The notes: a model not told the origin generated them from the sequence alone. A stretch of 64,000 bases of DNA from Siphonodentalium dalli (GCA_032622095.1 CP136064.1:194651948-194715947), one strand, 5' to 3'; shown: positions 32,050 to 45,820, counted from the stretch's first letter. Translations and numbers: made by a program.

Positions 32050-33695
32050 ACACCCCCCCCCCCAAACTTTGGTCAAAATCGTGACCTTCGTGAAAACCAT
32101 TTACGCGATTGTGACAAATGTGTATGCGGGGATGTAGAAAGCGCTGAACACTTTCTATTATTCTGTCAAAGATATACTCAACTCAGGTCTGACTCATTCT
32201 CAAATATTGACCCGACTTTCTTAACTACCAAGATCTTACTCAAAGGCATACCATTGCTATCATCTGAAATAAATAATGAAATATTCCGAGCTACGCAATA
32301 CTTCATTCAAAAAAGCGGACGTTTCAAACAATACACTAACAATTCAACGGCATAGCAACGATAACACATGGAGTTTTCATATTTAGTTTTCATATTTAGT
32401 TTCCATATTTAGTTTCCACATTTATTTTCAAAACAATTCATTTTCAAAATAATTCTTTCCACAAGTTAGTCTAAAAATGTTCATAACAGTGGTACCGACT
32501 TTTCTTTCACATACAAGCTCTTTATTTCTATCGCTTCACCTATCTCTGTCTCGTATTCCTTGTGAATACACCCCTCTCATTATTATCCACATAAGCTTAT
32601 TTATCATTTCAACACTTATTGTAAACTCGTCTGTACATCATAATATTAATATACCATCACTTCTTAAACCTATTGTTTCTCTAACTCGACCACTTGCCAT
32701 TCGCTCGATCTTCCTTGATTTCTACAATTTTTCTACTTGTCTGAGGAGATAGCTCAACAAAAGCACATATCTGCTTGCTGCTAAATCCTCTTCCCCTTTT
32801 CTATTCTACTCATGTTTCCATCATCTAAATGTTGTTCATCATAAATGTAATATTGGGGCTAATAAATATTGTTTAAATCAAACTTTGGTCAAAATTTCAA
32901 CAGTTGGAAATTTCATACCTGACACAACATTAGTTGGAAATTTCACACCAACAATAGGTTGAAAATGTTCTTGTAGTTTGATTTTAAAACAATTTATTGG
33001 GGGGAAATTATTGTTTTTGGACCAATATTTGCATATTTTCCTTCTTTTGGTAAATTTTTTGGACTGAAATGGCCATCAGTTAGAAATTTTCCAACCTAAG
33101 GGGGTGTCAGGTGTCAAAAACTTCTAGTTAATAATTTAAGAAAACAATATTGTCCTACATTTGGTCAAAATTGTCACTGGAATTGTCATCAGTTGAAAAT
33201 TTTCCAACCTGAGTCGTGGTATCAGGTTTGAAATTTCCAACTCTATGAATGCTTGAGGCTAGTCTAGATGCTACGATTTTTGCGATTTTCTTGTTCAGAT
33301 TTCAAAATTTTCGCACACCGGGCCGAACAACCATGGTGTGCCCTGGTCTATTGCCCGTAGTCGTGTTCATTTGTCGAGTTAGACCACTAGATGTTATAGG
33401 ATTTGTGCAATTTTCAGGTTCAAAATATATTAATATTATCACACCGGGTAGTTAGAACCATGGTTTATAAAAATGCTATTAGGCCTCTGAACACTTAGGT
33501 GCAAGGAGGGAATGAAATTATGGAAAACCTTTGGTCTGATTCAAGGGGTGCTTGGTTTGATTCAATGGCTCAAGGGAGGGGGTGCAAATGGAATTATGCA
33601 AAACATTGTCTCTGGTCTGATTCAAGGGGGGGGGGGTGCAGTTGGAATTATCAAGGTGGACACCCCCGAACGGATACCCTCTAGCCACGTCCATG
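32050..33695. mobile_element. Nonautonomous DNA-transposon-like element, copy B
   Basis: Counterpart of 18905-20547. It has longer C-runs and G-runs and is split by the same LINE. Confidence 0.45.
32080..32878 (+). mobile_element. LINE 3' end with 17-bp TSDs, copy B
   Basis: TSDs CAAACTTTGGTCAAAAT lie at 32063-32079 and 32879-32895. The content equals copy A. Confidence 0.85.
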
Positions 33696-33837
33696 ATTGC
33701 AGGGGAGTGTGATTACCCTCCCCACCCCATAAATAAAAAAAAATGGAAGTTTGAGATGGATTTTGGTTTTTACAAATTACATAACTGTATACGGTACATG
33801 CTGCTTGTAAATGTAAGTCTTAGGTCTCATAGTCATA

Positions 33838-34063
33838 TTCAAACCCAACAATGGGTTGAATTTTCACAGGCAAAAACTAAAAAACATCATATTTATGGTT
33901 AGGGTCTACTTGTAATTGATAGTCAAAATTAATTTTCCGTTATTAAAACTGAAAAATAACAATTTAACAGATAAAATACAATAAAGGTACTGCCGATGAA
34001 TCGAACCCTATATCGCCACAAGAAGTCATATTGTGGTTCCCACTGGATGACGTCCATTTGGTG
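33838..34063 (-). mobile_element. tRNA-like SINE element, site 2, copy B
   Basis: Counterpart of the copy A element at 20690-20915, with the B-box near 33996-34006. Confidence 0.4.
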
Positions 34064-34364
34064 TATACTGTATTCATTGCAGGGGCGTTACGACTTCAGG
34101 GCGCACCCTCAATCTAAGAAACATTGAAGTTTCAGACTGAAATTACATAATTATAGACAGTATATTTGAAATTGGGTATCTTTTTCATTTCGATCCATAT
34201 GGGACGGGACAAGACGGCAAATTTCCATTCTTTTCCCTTCGGTGTGGGTGGAGTTAAATTTAAAACTGACCATTGTAACCCTGGATAAAAAGAAATTCTT
34301 CATAAAAGTTACTCACCAAGTCGATCCCTGGATGATTGTTGTCGACAATCTTTAACTTAGATTA

Positions 34365-34741
34365 AAGGTACTCAATCCGATTAAGTACCCCTAAATTACT
34401 ATTTCTTTGTCTTCGGGGGTAAAAAATATTTGATTCGAGTCGAGGAACGCACCCTTCAAAGCTCAGAGTGATCAGATATCAATTTTTGAAATGTGTTAAT
34501 TTTCGGAGATGTGGGACACTTCCACGTCTCAAACGGACAAATTGCGGGTGTAAGATGGATAACTCTAAAATCAAGTGCTTATTATGGTTAACAATAAGCA
34601 CTTGATTTTAGAGTTATCCATCTTACACCCGCAATTTGTCCGTAATTTGTCCGAAAATTAACACATTTCAAAAATCGATATCTGATCACGTTTGAAGGGT
34701 GTTGTTCTTCGACTCGAATCAAATATATTTGAGTACCTTTA
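34365..34741. repeat. Foldback palindrome, copy B
   Basis: Same structure as in A. The loop ATGGTTAAC lies at 34584-34592, and the arms are identical to those of A as far as I can see. Confidence 0.9.
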
Positions 34742-34883
34742 AGCTTCTATTCTATACATGCATTTTGTATAGAATAGCTTTTGGGGGGGGGGGTGTCGCT
34801 CTAATTTCACAACACCGCCCACCAATACTATAAAGCACAATATATCATATACGCGAGAAAGTAATGTTTCTTGTTTCTTTCAG

Positions 34884-36135
34884 ATGTCAGCAAAGTTATC
34901 AGTAAAAGAACGGCAAAGGCTCCGGAGGATGAGAATAAAAAATGAGCCAGAAATACACCAACGATATCTGCAGACAGAAAGAGAAAGATACCAAGAAAGG
35001 AAACGTATGGGAAAAGTAAAAAAGGTCAGCGAACTCACTCTCGATGAGGCAAAACGCAAGAGAGTTAGCTGGAAGTAAAATAGTACGAGATGGAGAGAAA
35101 AGAAGGCAAAAGATAAAACTTAATTTTTAATGACATTGGCATTAATAGGCACACCATGCGGCGGCGAAGTTTCGACGGATCAGCATTCAGCTAGCAGTAA
35201 AAAGGGTAGAGGTAGACCACGTATTAGAGACGCGGCAAGATCAAAAGCATATCGAACAATTGACAAATTGGAGAGTGTACTGAAAGACAAAGAAAGGAAG
35301 ATACATCGACTTAACCATTTGAGTGCCAGGTCGATTTTTGTATCAACCCATATACCCTGTACCAATGCATTCTCTTATATATGCGAGTCGACCATAGGTC
35401 GCTTCGCATATATAAGAGAATGCATTGGCCTAACAATGTTTTTTTTTTTTTACAATGTTTTTTTTTTACAATTTTAATAATTTATTCTTATAGTCTTTAA
35501 CAGACTTATTTTGTAGGTTTAGGGCCGATGAGATCAGCCCCTGGCACTCAAAGAGTTAAGAAACGAAATGATCGCCTGATCGCAAAAATAATGAAGTTAA
35601 ATCAACCCCGAACAGCAAGGCAGTCAAACTGATGTCTAGCAACTCAAAGGATGACATTAAAAAGTTAGACGGGCCTTGGTGTTGCAAGATGCGTTTATGG
35701 AAGATGTGCAGGGTATGAAGAACAATAAGAGCGGTCAGCGTAAGTTATTTCAAACAGTGCGATTATCTATTCTGAAAAGATATAGATGCGTTAGCGGTTT
35801 CAGGCGTGAGGCAGGTGTTGGAAAGAAATGTATGCAAAACCTACACAAGAAAAAGTCCAGATTAGTCGAAAAAAGTAGACTCATGAAGACTGCGATAATG
35901 GAATTCTTATATCGTGATGACAATACAAGAATTTCAGCAGCAAAGAAGGACAAAAAGCATGGCCATCAATAACGTTTCCTCTTGTCATCTTTACGTGTCT
36001 TACACAGGAAGTATCTTTCAGAAAGTAGTTAGCCTGCGTCGTACAGTTTTTTCTGCCGAAACAGACCTTCGCATGTTATAATACCAACACTTCGAGATAG
36101 AGATGTGTGCCTATGTAGATACTGTGAGAACATCA
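34884..36135 (+). pseudogene. Unassigned transposase, 5' part only, copy B
   Basis: As copy A, but with an additional in-frame TAA just before MTLALIGTP. The 10 bp lost in A are retained, so the segment with KKKSRLVEKSRLMKT stays open. It diverges from C at 36135, hence no catalytic exon. It is interrupted by the MITE at 35315-35555. Confidence 0.7.
35315..35555. mobile_element. piggyBac-type MITE, copy B
   Basis: TTAA flanks lie at 35311-35314 and 35556-35559, with the same terminal repeats and internal hairpin as copy A. The T-runs are slightly longer. Confidence 0.85.
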
Positions 36136-36385
36136 TTTATATCGATCACGTTATCGTTACTAAGTGCTTGGAAATGTTATATTGTGCTGACTCAATGTGC
36201 TGCATGGTCTAGTCTCAAATTATCGGCAGATCGCACAGCGTTTCTTTTCAACAACTATATACGCGTATTTATGTTACAGTCTGGGCACAATTTGTTCTAT
36301 ATAAGATGTCAAACAATGATTGGATCAATTTTTTTTATGGTGCAGCTGGACATTTCAAGGTGGAGACCCCCTAGCCACGTCCCTG
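36136..36385. mobile_element. Right terminal region of the deleted transposon, copy B
   Basis: Identical in layout to 22977-23226. It ends CCTAGCCACGTCCCTG. Confidence 0.45.
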
Positions 36386-36437
36386 GGCTGGAGATGACGA
36401 GTTCTGACTATTGATACTCGAAGAAAGTGTATGATCA

Positions 36438-36443
36438 TTTATT
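36438..36443 (-). promoter_or_regulatory. Candidate polyadenylation signal, forkhead gene B
   Basis: AATAAA on the minus strand about 400 bp past the stop, conserved with copy A. Confidence 0.4.
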
Positions 36444-36673
36444 AATCTCAACAAAAACAATTTTATACAACAGTATAATTAGCACAGTTATCTAATGACA
36501 CGACTGTAAGCAGAAAATGATTCGGGTAATATATACAATTGACGAATCAAGAAATCTACATGCTAGTAAATACAATTACACCTGTCATCGTAACTATAAC
36601 AACGTAATAAATAGCAACAAACAGATATTCCATAAAAGGCGAATATGAATTTCAAGAGAAAGTATGCTCTTTC

Positions 36674-36765
36674 AGCTTTTCTGCAATGAATCTAAACCAA
36701 TATTCTTAGTTGTCAATAATGGTTAACAACTAAGAATATTGGTTTAGATTCATTGCAGAAAAGCT
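36674..36765 (-). repeat. Perfect 40-bp-arm hairpin in the 3' UTR of forkhead gene B
   Basis: Same sequence and position relative to the stop as in copy A. Confidence 0.85.
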
Positions 36766-36846
36766 AATATATTTGATATGACATGATTTTGATATGTCGT
36801 GTTGTATATTTGGCAATTATGGAATATCATACAACAATAACATGAT

Positions 36847-38090
36847 TCATGAATACTTAACAGAATTTAAGCAATAAGGTGACTGAAAATCACTGGAATG
36901 AGCACTATCAACATATAGTTCGTTGGGAGGCGATTGGAACGTCGGCGCCGACACTGGGGATTCCATAACAGGAGGAGTGCTGGTGTAGTATGGAGAACCG
37001 AAGTGGTATGGATGTTGATATCCGTGTCCATACTGCTGGTAACCGCTGAAGCTGTATGTGGGATTGAACTGATAAGGCACTGACGAGTAACTGTATGTAT
37101 TTGTAGGGTGAGAACACTGTTCGTATTTAGAGCTTGACTGCGGTTGAACATAAGCTGATGCGTCGACTGGTTGAATCGTACGTAGTGGCGGACTGCTCGG
37201 AAGATCACTGATATACGATGAGTCCAATTTATAGTCAGTGAGCCGTCTTTTGACATCGAACTCTGGACTGGAATCGAACACTGTCTCATAACCACTATCC
37301 ACACTAATGTTTGGTGACGAGTAACTAACAGGACTTGTTGAAGCACACGGGGACATAACCGGGGAGTCGGATGGCGAAGAAGGATCACTGGCGACGAATG
37401 GTTGAACTGGTGACGCAATTGACGGGAGCCGGTCGGTAAACTGCTGCTCGATCGTTGTTGGTTTAACTGACGTCGCGGTGCCGTCACGTGGTGGTAGATC
37501 GCAGATCTGTCTCTCGAAGACTTTTCTCGGCTCAACTGACATGTAGAGCTGGTGCTTGAATGTCTCCATCCTATGTAACAACGCAGCGGATACACGGTCC
37601 CAGAACTGGCCGGCGTTCACTCGATAGTAGCCCCAACGCAGGGTGTTTGTGCCGCTCTCTCGGTCGACGTTAGATCGGTAGTCTCCCTTGGCGAATTTGG
37701 GAAGGCTGTTGGGGACGATGGTCCAGAGGAATGTAGCTCTGCCGAGAGGTCCAGACTGAGGCTGGCCGCGACCGACGCCGATCTTGGTGAAGCATTTGGT
37801 CTTGGAGAGGCTATGTCTGACGGCGTTCTTCCAGTGTTCTCTCGTCGAATGTCGGAAGAACGAGAAGCGATGCTTGATGTAGCGGTAGATCTCGGTGATT
37901 GGCAAGCAGAAGTTTGGAGATCTCAGTACGGCGATGTAGATGAGTTCGGTGTATGAGTAGTTGGGCTTGACGTTGATATCATCGCTGACGTCAAGGCGTT
38001 CGTAGAGGGCGATGAAGTTGTCCACGACTTTGCGGAGATCTATGTCGGCTTCTTGTGAAATTTGAGTCTGCGTTTGTTGTTCGTAGGCAC
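36847..38090 (-). CDS. Forkhead-domain transcription factor, copy B, exon 2
   Basis: Paralogue of the copy A gene, also 441 residues with exon 1 at 39524-39605. The forkhead domain (residues 69-153) is identical to that of copy A in amino acids while carrying at least five synonymous changes. Outside the domain there are nine replacements in this exon: Ser to Asn and Thr to Lys just after FLWTIVP, Glu to Asp in GQFWERV, and several Ser to Pro changes in the C-terminal half. Acceptor, phase, stop and 3' hairpin are all kept, so there is no sign of decay. The presumed role is as for copy A. Which Fox subclass it belongs to is open. Confidence 0.85.
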
Positions 38091-39523
38091 CTGGAAGTAG
38101 AAGACGTTTTGATTAAGAAACAATAATGGGCGTGCTGAGGTCCATTTGATTAAGAAACAATAATGGACAGTTAGATAACTCCATGAGACCCTGATCGACA
38201 GGGCCTTATCTTTTTACCGCACATTTAAAACTGAAGTTACCCAATTACAAGACTTCAACACATGTTTAGAGTACCGAATACATACTATATGATATAGCGT
38301 ATATATAGATTATATATGTTAATTCTCTTAGTATTACGTGACTGAAGGTAGCCATACATGATTGTATAACTATTAACCATAGGCACTACATCAAGTCCAC
38401 CATAAATCATGGGACCGGACCAACATTAGAATCACAATCAGCAATATAATCAGCCACAATGGGCATAACTTAATCATAGATATGTTAGAACTATCCAGTG
38501 AAAAATATCTGCCATTATTACAATGCAGCCTTTAGTTAAACTCAAACGTTGTGATGATGCTCTTGACATTTGATACCCCTTTAATGAACAAAAAATAAAG
38601 GGTTTCGACGGTACTCAGGATACCATTAAGTCTAAAAAGGACCACACATAGTTCGAAGTCCGGGATCAATGTGATCACCCAACATAATCATGGTAGAGCC
38701 ATTGTACTCCGTTTTACAGTGCGGCTATGAAAAACTTTGTGATGGTACTCTGGATACCCGTAAATCGAATCGAATCAAAATAGTTAAATTATTTTGATTT
38801 AACAATAATTAGATGACATTAAATAAGTGAGTGATGGAAGGAAATGGTGGGAAGAGAAACAGCGAAATGTTCTTATAAATTTTGGTTTAAAGTCACATGG
38901 CGGTTTGCGCTCTAAATATACCCAATAATAGTTGCTTTTAAATTGTTCCCTGAATCGAATTTGTCGATAAATACTATCCTACTTTTCTACGAGCATTATA
39001 TGTCCGACAAATATTTTCACGTCTGTGCGCAAAATCTTAAACAGCTGGAAAATAGCTGCGATCATGGCAATCATTTTTCAGATTACATGAAGCCGGTATA
39101 TCAATATTTCGTCAACCTATGTTATACATCCATTATACCTAGACAAAATTTGGAAGCTTGTCTATTTAAGAACTATCTGGTATATAGAAAAAATTATGAT
39201 TATGGAAAATATTGTTCCAATTAAGATCGAAGCTATGATGCCATTCCTGTGGGGCATGAATTAAACATTGTAGACTTCAACACTATAGGCACTGTTGTAC
39301 CTTTATGTACATATTATAGCGCACATGTTTACCAACATTCACTTCGTAAACTGATTAGAGCCCACATATGGTGTTATGGTTATGAAAGTAATAATGATTG
39401 TTTTCTAACATCTATATCAACGATAACACTCGCCACTGACCCCCCCCCCCCCTGTATGGAATGGTCGGGAAATGCATTTAGCATTATATGATTTTAGAAG
39501 GCTGTGACGTTTAATGAACATAC
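38091..39523 (-). other. Intron of forkhead gene B
   Basis: A 1,433-bp intron with the same donor and acceptor as copy A, shorter by the missing (TA)n insertion. It contains the counterpart of the opposite-strand frame at 38943-39224. Confidence 0.75.
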
Positions 39524-39605
39524 CTGGTCGGTGCTGGAGAAGACGGCTAACTTTTTCAGAATGATCATCGTGGATGGTGAATTCGTCGGAAACTTTACGC
39601 TTCAT
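39524..39605 (-). CDS. Forkhead gene B, exon 1
   Basis: An 82-nt exon starting ATG at 39605, ending at the CAG/GTATGT donor. One residue differs from copy A (Asn to Ser in EKVSRLL). A base deleted directly upstream (ATTGCTGATGG against ATTGTCTGATGG) removes the possibility of an earlier in-frame start. Confidence 0.7.
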
Positions 39606-39619
39606 AATTGCTGATGGCT

Positions 39620-42330
39620 TGCGAGTTGTTTGTCGTTGTTTGCTGCGAAATTAAGACTGAATGAAAGTCGTCGAGCATTGAGGGACATTTAAACAGATCT
39701 ATTGTTTTTACAATGAGTTCTACTGACACCCATTTGGAAGCCCTCGAGAAAACCGCACGCGTCATTGTTAAAATTAATATTGACCAATCGCGTTGCAGCA
39801 ATGAAACCATGCCTTGTACTCACTAACGGAAAGTTCAACTCAATTAACGTAGTCAGTGATCACAACTAATTAGGAGACAAGTTTGGTGTACTGACCACGT
39901 GATTACTGAAGGGACGTAGACTAGTGAACATCGTTCCTGTGCCGTTTTCAGTCTGACTATGTGTTGACACTGTTGTTGCCGATTCGTGACAGGGTTCAAC
40001 GGAGAAGCATCATGAGCTCTTTTTTTCCCGAAATTGAAATACTTTGAAAGACTAATTAATTATGACACTGATACTCTGGTTGTAGGCGGTTAATCAGCCT
40101 TCTGTGAAACGAACGCTGATAATTGCTGGTATTTTTTTCATTTTGTTTTGCCTGGTTAGCTGGAATTTGGCTTCGGAAATTCTGGATTATTTGGTGTTAA
40201 ATCGAACGGGGGATTTTTAAAGTCAGTTAACAAGTAGTGCTAATGGTAAATTCTGAATGTCATCCCGTTTCAACTAATAAACGTAAATCAAACTGTGAAC
40301 ATGCATCGCATGATCTGGGCAGATTTATGGAAATTATTTTTTATTTTTCAACATGATTCGTGACATGACCTCGTCGTTTCTAAATTCTATTACTGAACAA
40401 ATCTTTCTGTGGTATATAAAGACCGCGTAGTCATTTTATATTATTATGCCCAAACTTGAAAGAGCTGAGATCAAGATATATAAAGAAATATTACTATAAA
40501 AGACCCAATACATTGAAGCTAACGGACCTATTTAATAGCGGTAACAAACGAACGCTAACTAATCTTGCTCTATTTATTAAGAAAGCCCAATCAATAACGA
40601 GGATCTCCTGAGGTACACCAAAAAACTACCAAAACATACCCAAACCCACTGATTACTGACCACATATCCCATATTATATTGTCGTATATTTATTCACTGC
40701 ACGCATGCACAATTCATAACTATTTTGAAATTGAACACTGCATATGTTCCACTCTATATGTCAAAACGACGACGAGTATATACCAATAAATTGAAAATTG
40801 AATTGAATAGAAGTATTTCATATGACATGAAACACTCCCCATGGGGCGTGCATGGTGTAATAGCAATTACCCAATGCTAAAATTATTTATTTTTCATAAA
40901 TTTGATATCCAAATATGCAAACAATAGCGTTGTTGTTATAAATGAAATACATGGAGTGACTATTGTTGTCGGAGTGATTTCCCCATGTTTATCACCAGAT
41001 AATTCGTCCAGAATAAAGTAGTAAATATTCACATTTGCGCATAGTTCAAACGTTCATTGTGTTCTCTGAAATGGTACAATCAAAAGTTAGAATTTTCGTC
41101 AATCTTAGTTCATATATAGCTATATTCTTCCACTGGAGATAGTGTTTGGATACTAACTTATCGACTTTGTTCACCGAAAGAAGTCCGTAATATGTATTTA
41201 ACTCATTTATCGGTCGGTATTTCCCCACATGTCCAGACCGCGATACAAAATAATATACATATATGTACAAGAAAACCATAGTCAGAAATGGTAACGCACA
41301 CAAGATCATATTATTAGCCATAAATATATAATATAAAATATATTGGTTGCATTAATGCACCGCCTCAGAATTCCGTTAAAACAACTAATCCTTCAAATTA
41401 TTACAAAAAACTACGGCTTATTACTTCAGGTTTTTCATTCACCAAACCAGAAAGCTTCTAAAAGCGGATCAAAATTATGTTCCCGCCATAAAATCTCCAA
41501 GTGTGCATGGCCCAGCCATTGGTCATACCTAAACATCGAACGCAATTAACGCGGTCATAATAGTTACACACTGCAACTATAAGACATCCAGCGAATACAC
41601 ACCCCATGAAAACCCGAAATGTGTTGTCCTGCGAGATATCCCATCGCTATAGCTCAATTTGACTCGACCTGATTAGCCTTCCTACAATATCATAAAACAA
41701 TAAAGCTTCTCAAATCATCGGCATAGTCAGTAGAACTTTCACGAACTTGGATATTCCAACTACAGCTTTTACCGGACTCGGGGTCGCAGTACAACTTTAA
41801 CGCGTCCCAAAAATAACCGGAAAACAAAACAATTATCTATTTATAAAATCCCCATGGGACCACAGATTTGTAGAACAGTATACACCGGTGGCGTTAATAA
41901 CTAACTAGATATATTTAACACCAGTTCATAGTACATTTAGTGTCATCTTTACCGATGTCCATTTGCATATATTTTTGTTCATGCTGTTTGTTCTGTGACA
42001 TAAAATATTGTTGTATATTGGCATGCAGTAATAAACTAACTACATAACAATTATAATTCTGCTAAATCAGCAGGACACGCATACATCACCACATGATCTG
42101 CTGACCAGGGTCGGTGTTTATTAAGCTCCTAGGGTGCATACTGCCAGGCTGATCTGGCGATTTCATAGGAGCTATGTGCTAACTTTGATTAACAATGAAC
42201 TCGTTATATTGCATACTGGTTAGACTTTTTGCAGGATGTATGAATTCGCGGATGTCTCATTGTTGAAGTATGTAATTTTTATGACAGCGCTAATTGCATT
42301 TATTACTAATACTATGATCTTGATGACGTT
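39620..42330. other. Upstream and intergenic region of segment B
   Basis: Counterpart of 26600-29329. It is likely to hold the promoter of forkhead gene B. No gene is recognised. Confidence 0.5.
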
Positions 42331-42870
42331 ACCATTTCTAACTATGGTGTTCTTGTTGTTTCTTGTGACAGTGCGAGTGATTTGCTTGATTGAGCGCTGT
42401 TGGAAATGACACCTTTCTCTTTTGAGTAATTCCAGGTCTCCTATAGGGTGTCCGAGGATTACCTAATTACTTAATTTGTGTGGCCGTGCGACAATCAGTA
42501 TATCAGTATATGTTGATTTACACAACTAACTACACACAAGCTACCAGATTATGTGATGGGATCAAGAACAGAAAAGTGGGAGAAGCAACAAAATCGATTA
42601 CCTGTTTAGTTCCCCCCCCCCGACTTAGTATTGTAAATACATAAGATACCATTTCTGATTATGGTGTTCTTGTTGTTTCTTGTGACAGTGTAAGCGATTT
42701 GCTTGATTGAGCGCTGTTGGAAATGACACCTTTCTATTGTGAGTAATTTCATGTCTTCAATAGGGTGTCCAATGATTAGCTAATTACTTAATTGGTGTGA
42801 TCGTGCGACAATCAATATACCATTATATGCTGATTTACACAACTAATTAAACACAAGCTACCATATTTTA
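42331..42870 (+). repeat. Local direct duplication, segment B
   Basis: Two copies of about 225 bp start at 42331 and 42648 (spacing 317). Both include GTTCTTGTTGTTTCTTGTGA and the CTAATTACTTAATT block. The second copy is complete here but truncated in A. Confidence 0.7.
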
Positions 42871-43248
42871 TGTTTACAGCACAAAATGAACAAACATTGA
42901 ATGCACGTTTCGTAGATGTATGGTCATGTATGCTTATATAAATTAGTGTCAAATTTTTTTTATTTCCAAATCCAAAAAATAACATAATATACAGATGACG
43001 CAGTTATATATACAAAAGTAGAAGAGTTAATGTATGGAAACGAGGATCAGACAACAAGCCCGAGGGCTTATATATGAAGTCTTCTCCTCTTTGGCGACAT
43101 CCCCCCTTCCCCAATAAGTGAGGGAGGGGTATCGATCAGACGGGAAGACATTGAAATAATGGTTTTTATGAGAAATGGAGATATATAGCTAAATTTGGGT
43201 CAGGGTTGGAAAAACAGGGAGAAGATAGTGTTGTGGATAGCAGAAGGC

Positions 43249-43253
<5 letters not shown>

Positions 43254-43295
<42 letters not shown>
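43254..43295. repeat. (GA)n plus G-run at the B/C junction
   Basis: About 33 bp of GA followed by a G-run, in the position of the boundary microsatellite of A and B. Confidence 0.9.
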
Positions 43296-43830
43296 TGAGA
43301 AAGTAGAAGACAGGAGGATGAGAGATGTTACCTGTAGGGCGTGTTAACGGAAATTTTTGACGGATCTCGCGGGTAGTTCTACGGTAAAGGGGCCAAACCA
43401 TGTCTTGATGAACTTTTTATCTCTACAACAAACATCATACCTATAGTAGAAATCCGCGTGACGGTAATGATATTTAATAAACGTACGCTGATGGGTGGGC
43501 TTACTTTTGGTTTTCTCTATCAATCGATTTTCATCGCAAACTGTTCAGCTCTAGTCAGATGAATGAACTTAGTAATTAGATGCATCAATCTTCCACCTTC
43601 ATCTTGAAACTTCATAAAAATAGCATCAAATGCCCGCGTGACGGTAATGACGGGGGTACGGGGATGTCGATTATTGAACCAGCAAAACAAAAATTGCATA
43701 TATCATTGGAACATCTCCTGAATACGGGACATGAAGATCACTCCATTGTATCCGGAAATGTATTTTCTAACCAATAAAACAATCTCACTTCTTATAATTT
43801 CGCTTTAAAAAAATCTCATTTTAGTGATTA

Positions 43831-44101
43831 TGGGTTATTTTACCCCCAAATCCGATTACGTTTCTGGATATCGCGGGAATTATTTACAGGCAAAAAAACA
43901 AAAAGCATCACATTTAAATGATCTGGAGTAGATATGGTCTACTTGTAATGGATAATAAAATTATGTATCCGTTATTAAAACAGTGAAAAGTAATTGTTTA
44001 TTGAATAAAAATAATCTAATGGGCGCCCGGTGAATCGAACCCTTTTCTCTTTAAAAAAATTGACAATATCTACATTTATACAACTAGACCACGGGAGCTT
44101 C
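43831..44101 (-). mobile_element. tRNA-derived SINE-like element, site 1, copy C
   Basis: Offset 25,271 from copy A. One base differs in the A-box side (ACAACTAGACC). Confidence 0.5.
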
Positions 44102-44174
44102 TATATTTTTGGACTAAATAATAAGCTATATGAGTTATTGGTTTCATTTCAAATTATGTACCCTGAATTCATTG

Positions 44175-45820
44175 CAGACACCCCCCCCAAACTTTGGTCA
44201 AAATCGTGACCTTCGTGAAAACCATTTACGCGATTGTGACAAATGTGTATGCGGGGATGTAGAAAGCGCTGAACACTTTCTATTATTCTGTCAAAGATAT
44301 ACTCAACTCAGGTCTGACTCATTCTCAAATATTGACCCGACTTTCTTAACTACCAAGATCTTACTCAAAGGCATACCATTGCTATCATCTGAAATAAATA
44401 ATGAAATATTCCGAGCTACGCAATACTTCATTCAAAAAAGCGGACGTTTCAAACAATACACTAACAATTCAACGGCATAGCAACGATAACACATGGAGTT
44501 TTCATATTTAGTTTTCATATTTAGTTTCCATATTTAGTTTCCACATTTATTTTCAAAACAATTCATTTTCAAAATAATTCTTTCCACAAGTTAGTCTAAA
44601 AATGTTCATAACAGTGGTACCGACTTTTCTTTCACATACAAGCTCTTTATTTCTATCGCTTCACCTATCTCTGTCTCGTATTCCTTGTGAATACACCCCT
44701 CTCATTATTATCCACATAAGCTTATTTATCATTTCAACACTTATTGTAAACTCGTCTGTACATCATAATATTAATATACCATCACTTCTTAAACCTATTG
44801 TTTCTCTAACTCGACCACTTGCCATTCGCTCGATCTTCCTTGATTTCTACAATTTTTCTACTTGTCTGAGGAGATAGCTCAACAAAAGCACATATCTGCT
44901 TGCTGCTAAATCCTCTTCCCCTTTTCTATTCTACTCATGTTTCCATCATCTAAATGTTGTTCATCATAAATGTAATATTGGGGCTAATAAATATTGTTTA
45001 AATCAAACTTTGGTCAAAATTTCAACAGTTGGAAATTTCATACCTGACACAACATTAGTTGGAAATTTCACACCAACAATAGGTTGAAAATGTTCTTGTA
45101 GTTTGATTTTAAAACAATTTATTGGGGGGAAATTATTGTTTTTGGACCAATATTTGCATATTTTCCTTCTTTTGGTAAATTTTTTGGACTGAAATGGCCA
45201 TCAGTTAGAAATTTTCCAACCTAAGGGGGTGTCAGGTGTCAAAAACTTCTAGTTAATAATTTAAGAAAACAATATTGTCCTACATTTGGTCAAAATTGTC
45301 ACTGGAATTGTCATCAGTTGAAAATTTTCCAACCTGAGTCGTGGTATCAGGTTTGAAATTTCCAACTCTATGAATGCTTGAGGCTAGTCTAGATGCTACG
45401 ATTTTTGCGATTTTCTTGTTCAGATTTCAAAATTTTCGCACACCGGGCCGAACAACCATGGTGTGCCCTGGTCTATTGCCCGTAGTCGTGTTCATTTGTC
45501 GAGTTAGACCACTAGATGTTATAGGATTTGTGCAATTTTCAGGTTCAAAATATATTAATATTATCATACCGGGTAGTTAGAACCATGGTTTATAAATATG
45601 CTATTAAGCCTCTGAACACTTAGGTGCAAGGAGGGAATGAAATTATGGAAAACCTTTGGTCTGATTCAAGGGGTGCTTGGTTTGATTCAATGGTTCAAGG
45701 GAGGGGGTGCAAATGGAATTATGCAAAACATTGTCTCTGGTCTGATTCAAGGGGGGGGGGGTGCAGTTGGAATTATCAAGGTGGACACCCCCGAACGGAT
45801 ACCCTCTAGCCACGTCCATG
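44175..45820. mobile_element. Nonautonomous DNA-transposon-like element, copy C
   Basis: Counterpart of 18905-20547, with the LINE inside and the right end TAGCCACGTCCATG. Confidence 0.45.
44205..45003 (+). mobile_element. LINE 3' end with 17-bp TSDs, copy C
   Basis: TSDs lie at 44188-44204 and 45004-45020. The content is as in A and B. Confidence 0.85.

Larger units (their letters stand above)
30010..43253 (+). repeat. Segmental tandem array, copy B (about 13.2 kb)
   Basis: It starts with (GA)n at 30011-30081 and ends before the (GA)n at 43254. It is colinear with A throughout. Specific features are the LINE at 30231-31313 and a longer 3' duplication; it lacks the (TA)n insertion of A. Divergence from A is low, mostly scattered single substitutions and homopolymer length changes. 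Confidence 0.95.
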
